Origin: Rhizobium rhizogenes NBRC 13257
Lineage (GTDB): Bacteria; Pseudomonadota; Alphaproteobacteria; Rhizobiales; Rhizobiaceae
Assembly (NCBI RefSeq): GCF_000696095.1
Contig: NZ_BAYX01000003.1
Location: 310,001-374,000 of the forward strand
Reading direction: 5' to 3'
Length of the DNA: 64,000 nucleotides
Shown here: piece by piece, positions 60,009 through 64,000 of the stretch
Layout: every line of letters begins with the position of its first letter
Position numbering within the stretch: position 1 is the first letter of the stretch
Position numbers and translations under genes: made by a program
The notes under the pieces: generated by a model
Database searches by the model: none
Told to the model about the DNA's origin: nothing
Seen by the model: the letters and a program-made list of their open reading frames with translations, nothing else

Positions 60009-60539
60009 TCAAGACCGAAGATTTTGTGAGCCAATGTTGGCCTGCCATTGATCGCGAAGCAGCGACATTAGCAACAAGTCATGTCGGCTGTCGTCACTCA
60101 CGCGAAGCGCTCCGCGCATTGTGCCTTCTTGGAGGAAGCCGATTTTGCTATAGACGGCTTTTGCACGTGCATTCGAAGGGAGCAGGTCGAGCCAGAAGCG
60201 TGCTACATCGTGGATCGAGAAGACCAGACGGCAAATCTGATGCAGAAATGCCGTTCCATGGCCGAGGCCGATCGCGGCCATGGCGATGCGGTGAAGCTGG
60301 GCGTTCCCCATATCGTCGTCGTCCAGGCGGACCACTGCGAAACCGACTGGTTCCGCTCCGAGGCGGCACAGAAGATAGTTCGTATTTGGCGCAGCGAGCC
60401 GTCGGTGATGTTCGGCTGCGTCATAGCTGCCAACCAGCGCGGCATATCCGGGAAGGCGCTCTACCGACATGATGAAAGGAATGTCCGCTTCGGTGGCATG
60501 TGCGATGGAGAGGGGCAATTGAGAAACGCAAGCGTCCAT
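60009..60539 (-). CDS. GNAT-family N-acetyltransferase
   Basis: A 176-residue protein on the minus strand from MDACVSQLPL (GAGG just upstream; an ATG 63 bases earlier overlaps the phosphatase remnant). Acetyl-CoA-binding features include GLGHGTAFLHQICR and the C-terminal NARAKAVYSKIGFLQEG, typical of RimJ/RimL-like GNATs. It would acetylate an amine or protein N terminus. It lies 18 bases after the broken PHP phosphatase on the same strand. Substrate unknown. Confidence 0.85.
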   Translation of the reverse strand: MDACVSQLPLSIAHATEADIPFIMSVERLPGYAALVGSYDAAEHHRRLAAPNTNYLLCRLGAEPVGFAVVRLDDDDMGNAQLHRIAMAAIGLGHGTAFLHQICRLVFSIHDVARFWLDLLPSNARAKAVYSKIGFLQEGTMRGALRVSDDSRHDLLLMSLLRDQWQANIGSQNLRS

Positions 60540-60556
60540 GTCCTCACGGTTTCCGT

Positions 60557-61262
60557 TCAGCACGTAAGTGGACCAATGCTTTCGAGCGGCGCCTCGCGCC
60601 AACCTTCCGTTCGGGTCAGATAGGCCACACTGCGATATCCCGCCGCTGCAATCGCGGCGAGTGACTGGTCAAGACCCACCCCCACGGTCTGCACGCCATG
60701 GCTGTCGTCGCCCAGCGTTACCGGAATTCCCGTCTTCCGCGCGCGTTCGAGAATTTGTGGAAGCGGGTAGACCGGCCCATAACCGTTGCGAAAGGCCGCG
60801 CAGTTGACATCGAGCGCCGAACCATTGGCCTGGATGGCGTCCAGCGTCCTATCGATAGAGCGGACGACCCGGTCGGAGAAGACAAAGCCGGGTGGATCGT
60901 ATTTTCGAACGAGATCCAGATGCGCGATGATATCTGGTTTCAATCGCTCAACCATATCTGTCACCTGACCGAAATAGGCCAAGCGCAGTTCCTCCGGACC
61001 ACCGAGATCGGCAGCCAATGCCGCCGTGTCGTTTGCAGAGTAGTCGAGCCACCGGCCACAGATATCGTGAACGCTGCCGACAATGTAATCGAAAAGGATA
61101 AGCGTCACGTAGCTCGGTCATCGCTTCCAACCAGCCTTCAGGCGGCAAGGTCTCGGTCTCGAAGCCAATCAGCAATTCTATCTGTCCGGCTCGCGCCTCG
61201 CGCAGTTCGAAGGCACGCTTGATGTAACCCTCGAATGCCGCGGAGGGTATTGCGCCTGACTG
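60557..61262 (-). pseudogene. Frameshifted, N-truncated PHP-family histidinol-phosphatase-like gene
   Basis: On the minus strand two frames together encode the middle and C-terminal part of a PHP phosphatase. The first frame gives AFELREARAGQIELLIGFET and TELRDAYPF; the other continues DYIVGSVHDI, IIAHLDLVRKYDPPG and VTLGDDSHG, which hold PHP metal ligands. Removing one G at about 61091 rejoins them. A TAA at 61263-61265 precedes the first frame, and the family's first ~80 residues (first metal motif) are missing. It is therefore inactive unless the frameshift is a sequencing error, and even then truncated. Confidence 0.8.
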
Positions 61263-61344
61263 TTACAACCCCATTTTGAGTTAGCCGTGGCGCGAACAAC
61301 GCCAAATTCGCTCGACAGCCTGTGCTCAATAACAACGAAGCCAT

Positions 61345-62244
61345 CTAACTGATCGTATGGTCGCTGATCGACTGCCTAAGCCTGCGAACGTCGCGGACGG
61401 GCGGAGCCCCGAATCGCCGCAGATATTCGCGGCTGAATTGAGAGGCGCTCTCATAACCGACCGCATAGGCGACGTCGGAGGCACTATGGTCGCCGGCGAG
61501 CAGCAACTGGCGCGCCTCCTGAAGGCGTATCTGCTTCTGATACTGGATCGGGCTCAATCCAGTCAGCGCGAGAAAGTGGCGATGCAGGCTCGCACGGCTC
61601 ATGCCAGCAGCTTCGCACAGAGCCTCGATCCGCAGCCGCGTATTACCGCGGTCGCGGATCCATTCGACCGCGCGGCGGATGCCGCCGATCGCGCCTTCCG
61701 GACGGGCGATGTGGCGCAACAGTCGCCCCTGCGGGCCCTGCAGGAGACGATAAAGCAATTCGCGTTCGGCCATCGGCGCGAGCGCCGGGATGTCCGCAGG
61801 CGTGTCGAGCAACGCCAGCAGTCGCAGCAGCGTGTCGCGCAGCGGCGGAATCATCGGATTGATCGCGATGCCGCTGCCTGGCGCGTCCGCGTCGCGCACC
61901 GCCGGCATCGTCGATGCGACCTCGGCCAGAAGTGCCGGATCAAGGACTAACGAAATCGCTACATAAGGACTGCCGTCGTCAGCGTCATGGATCTGGCCGC
62001 TCAAAGGCAGATCGAGTGCGCTGACCAGATATTGAGACGCGTCGTAGCGCAGGAGGTCGTCGTGGATGGCCACCTCTTTCGATCCCTGCAGAATGAAGCA
62101 GATCATCGAGCGGTAGAGACACGGTGACGTTCCTGAGGTCGTTTGTCCTACGCCGATTTCCAGGCGCGGGATCGGCGTCAGGGTCATTCCGGTCCGCCCG
62201 TGGCGGAGCGCGATATCGCGAAGGGGATTTAGGTTGTCAGTCAT
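61345..62244 (-). CDS. AraC-family transcriptional regulator
   Basis: A 299-residue protein on the minus strand read from MTDNLNPLRDIAL (an upstream ATG would add 30 residues that look non-coding). An AraC-N-type cupin sensor domain (residues about 20-180) precedes two C-terminal helix-turn-helix units (EALCEAAGMSRASLHRHFLA and HSASDVAYAVGYESASQFSR). It is divergent from an SDR gene across 172 bases and probably controls the SDR-GST-hydrolase block. No clear ribosome site is visible. Confidence 0.87.
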   Translation of the reverse strand: MTDNLNPLRDIALRHGRTGMTLTPIPRLEIGVGQTTSGTSPCLYRSMICFILQGSKEVAIHDDLLRYDASQYLVSALDLPLSGQIHDADDGSPYVAISLVLDPALLAEVASTMPAVRDADAPGSGIAINPMIPPLRDTLLRLLALLDTPADIPALAPMAERELLYRLLQGPQGRLLRHIARPEGAIGGIRRAVEWIRDRGNTRLRIEALCEAAGMSRASLHRHFLALTGLSPIQYQKQIRLQEARQLLLAGDHSASDVAYAVGYESASQFSREYLRRFGAPPVRDVRRLRQSISDHTIS

Positions 62245-62416
62245 GCCAAGGAGTATGACATCAATCTTCACGCATGCAAAGACCCTGAGACAATCAGGCA
62301 AGCAATTGAGAGCATTAGGTGGGGCGTCGGACACAGCAATCGCCTATCTGACTAGCAGCGAAAGCGGCGCCTAAGCGGCGTGCCGTCTGGAAAATCAAAT
62401 CACAAGGAACGTAGCC

Positions 62417-63175
62417 ATGTCTCAGAAGATCGCACTCATTACTGGTGCCAGCCGCGGCCTCGGTCGCAACATGGCGCTGCATCTCGCCAAGCGTGGTGTG
62501 GGCGTCATCGGTACCTACCGAAACAGCGCCGCAGAAGCCCAGACGCTGGTTGACGAGATCGAAGCCCTGGGCGGAAAGGCAGCGATGCTGGTGCTCGACG
62601 TCACCGACACGGCAAGCTTTTCTAACTTCACGCAAGCGGTCACCGACGCGCTGCGGACGACCTTTGGCGTAGACCGGTTCGATTATCTGGTGAACAACGG
62701 GGGCGAGGGCATTTATGTCATGGTCGCCGACGCGAGCGAGGACCAGTTCGACCAGATGGTCGACATGCACCTGCGCGGGCCGCTGTTCCTGACCCAGAAA
62801 CTGCTGCCGCTGATCGTCGACGGCGGGCGCATCCTCAACGTGTCCTCAGGCTTTGTTCGCACGACGATGGCAGGCTACGGCCTCTACGGCGCCGCCAAGG
62901 CGGCGATGCAGACGCTGACCAAGTTCATGGCGGTCGAACTGGGCGCACGCCAGATCCGCGTCAACGCGATCGCGCCGGGCGCCATCGCCACCGACTTCGG
63001 CGGCGGCAGGGTGCGCGACGACAAGCATATCAACGACTTCGTTGCCGGTAACATAGCGCTCGGCCGCGTCGGCCAGCCCGACGATATCGGTGGCGCGGTC
63101 GCCGCAATCCTGTCCGATGATCTCGGTTGGGCCAATGGCACGACGTTCGACGTGTCGGGCGGCCAGTCGCTCTGA
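62417..63175 (+). CDS. Short-chain dehydrogenase/reductase
   Basis: A 252-residue SDR with AAGGAA before ATG 62417. Cofactor loop TGASRGLGRN, NNGGEGIY in place of the usual NNAG, catalytic YGAAK and a C-terminal DVSGGQSL. It is the first gene of a small operon divergent from an AraC regulator and followed by a glutathione transferase. Such blocks often handle reactive aldehydes or quinones; this is inference. Confidence 0.88.
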   Translation: MSQKIALITGASRGLGRNMALHLAKRGVGVIGTYRNSAAEAQTLVDEIEALGGKAAMLVLDVTDTASFSNFTQAVTDALRTTFGVDRFDYLVNNGGEGIYVMVADASEDQFDQMVDMHLRGPLFLTQKLLPLIVDGGRILNVSSGFVRTTMAGYGLYGAAKAAMQTLTKFMAVELGARQIRVNAIAPGAIATDFGGGRVRDDKHINDFVAGNIALGRVGQPDDIGGAVAAILSDDLGWANGTTFDVSGGQSL

Positions 63176-63204
63176 TCTCTGTTCCAGCACATCGAGACAC
63201 CGTC

Positions 63205-63879
63205 ATGACCGAGCAAAACCTCACTCTTGTCAGCCACCCGCTGTGCCCATTCGTCCAGCGTGCCGCGATCGTCCTCCTCGAAAAGGGGGTGGCGTTCGAC
63301 CGGGTCAACGTCGATCTATCGGCCAAGCCTGACTGGTTTCTGGCCCTGTCGCCGACCGGCAAGGTGCCGGTGCTAAAGGTACGCCAGCCGAACGGTGAGG
63401 AGGCGATCCTCTTCGAAAGTGTGGTGATCTGCGAATATCTGAACGAGAAGCAGGGCGGCGCGGCGATGTATCCCGACGATGCATTGCTGCGTGCCCGGCA
63501 TCGCGCCTGGATCGAATTCGCCACCCAGACCTTTGCGGAGGGCTGGCAGTTCCTCCACGCCAAGGACATGGCGACCGCCGACGCTAAGCGGGCCGCCTTC
63601 CGTGATCGGCTGAGCAAGATCGAGGCCGAACTGGGCGACGGCCCGTATTTCGCCGGCGCGAACTTTGGCCTGGTCGATGCCGTCTACGCACCGCTGTTCC
63701 GCTATTTCGGGATCATCGATCCGGAAGTGGCGGACCCGATCTTTGCTGGCCTGCCACGTGTGACGGCGTGGCGCGCGGCACTTGCCGAGCGATCCAGCGT
63801 CAAGAACGCCGTGATCGACACCTATCCCGACCTGTTTCGCGACCACCTGCGCCAGCAAGGCGCGATGATCGCGGCTTAA
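63205..63879 (+). CDS. Glutathione S-transferase family protein
   Basis: A 224-residue GST from ATG 63205; an upstream in-frame start lies inside the SDR gene. The N-terminal thioredoxin-like domain carries HPLCPFVQRAA with a possible active-site cysteine, then SPTGKVPVLK with the cis-proline. The C-terminal domain is all helical (FAGANFGLVDAVYAPLFRYF). It resembles omega/beta-like GSTs that reduce or conjugate small electrophiles. It is 29 bases after the SDR. Confidence 0.89.
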   Translation: MTEQNLTLVSHPLCPFVQRAAIVLLEKGVAFDRVNVDLSAKPDWFLALSPTGKVPVLKVRQPNGEEAILFESVVICEYLNEKQGGAAMYPDDALLRARHRAWIEFATQTFAEGWQFLHAKDMATADAKRAAFRDRLSKIEAELGDGPYFAGANFGLVDAVYAPLFRYFGIIDPEVADPIFAGLPRVTAWRAALAERSSVKNAVIDTYPDLFRDHLRQQGAMIAA

Positions 63880-63905
63880 CAACCATAATTCCAAGGAGTG
63901 ATATC

Positions 63906-64000
63906 ATGACCGACCCATCCAATAGCGCGCTGATCCTGATTGAATATGTCAACGACTGGCTCTCCCCGACCGGCGGCATTTATCCGGTGTTTCAGGACCG
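63906..64000 (+). CDS. Isochorismatase-like cysteine hydrolase, N-terminal fragment
   Basis: The gene runs off the window. ATG 63906 has AAGGAGTG upstream, six bases away. The 31 visible residues include SALILIEYVNDWLSPTGG, like the opening strand and metal/catalytic-Asp region of isochorismatase-family hydrolases (usually IDxxNDF). Here the aspartate position of ID is glutamate (IE). It appears to be the third gene of the SDR-GST operon. Confidence 0.7.
   Translation, partial: MTDPSNSALILIEYVNDWLSPTGGIYPVFQD

Noticed and set aside
1..64000. CRISPR arrays, insertion sequences, phage genes or toxin-antitoxin pairs
   Set aside because: No regularly spaced repeats, transposase, integrase or phage structural proteins were seen on either strand.

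Overview
The window looks like a high-GC alphaproteobacterial replicon segment of the Rhizobium/Agrobacterium type. The grounds are dense runs of ABC importer operons, translationally coupled genes with ATGA overlaps, frequent GTG starts, and sugar-alcohol, polyamine-like and hydantoin-type catabolic cassettes, each with its own regulator. No transposase, integrase, rRNA gene, complete tRNA gene or CRISPR array was seen. Most of it reads as a catabolic island for scavenging small polyols and cyclic amides. All assignments come from reading the sequence and recognising families; no database search was run.

Layout. (1) 1-6710: end of a ribose-type importer (permease, binding protein), a DeoR regulator, an FGGY sugar kinase, a GlpD-like FAD dehydrogenase and, on the opposite strand, a class II fructose-bisphosphate aldolase; together a polyol route resembling erythritol or glycerol use. 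(2) 7105-13140: biotin carrier, biotin carboxylase, a second carrier-like protein lacking the biotin lysine, PxpB, PxpC, a divergent PxpA and an aminotransferase. A Nac-like LysR gene, an SDR, a glutamine-type amino-acid importer and an RraA-like protein follow (13173-19041). (3) 19136-25642: a LysR regulator, a second PxpA-carrier-carboxylase-PxpB-PxpC operon, and a regulator with two GntR helix-turn-helix domains. (4) 26204-38086: a polyamine-type importer with two different ATPases and two SDRs, then a probable cyclic imide hydrolase, a small CxxC protein, a COG0523 metal-chaperone GTPase, a binding-protein homologue with no signal peptide, and an amidase. (5) 38225-48872: a MalT-type LuxR regulator, HyuB and HyuA, and a polyamine-type importer. 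(6) 49190-58290: a ribose-type importer, a GolD/DthD-like dehydrogenase, DhaK and DhaL, a SorC-DhaK fusion and a second DhaL; a probable tetritol, erythrulose or dihydroxyacetone route. (7) 58450-64000: patatin lipoprotein, a tRNA 3'-end remnant, a GNAT gene, a broken PHP phosphatase, and an AraC/SDR/GST/isochorismatase-type block.

The main theme is ATP- or metal-dependent opening of cyclic amides: two biotin-dependent PxpABC assemblies that resemble a urea carboxylase split into separate subunits, one HyuA/HyuB system, and one imidase-amidase pair, each beside an importer. The best candidate for an undescribed system is the pair of biotin-coupled PxpABC operons, especially the first, where the second carrier has lost its biotinylation lysine and PxpA has lost the usual KPHGALY motif. 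A recurrent architectural feature is that each of the five exported binding-protein genes is followed within 6-14 bases by a GC-rich hairpin.
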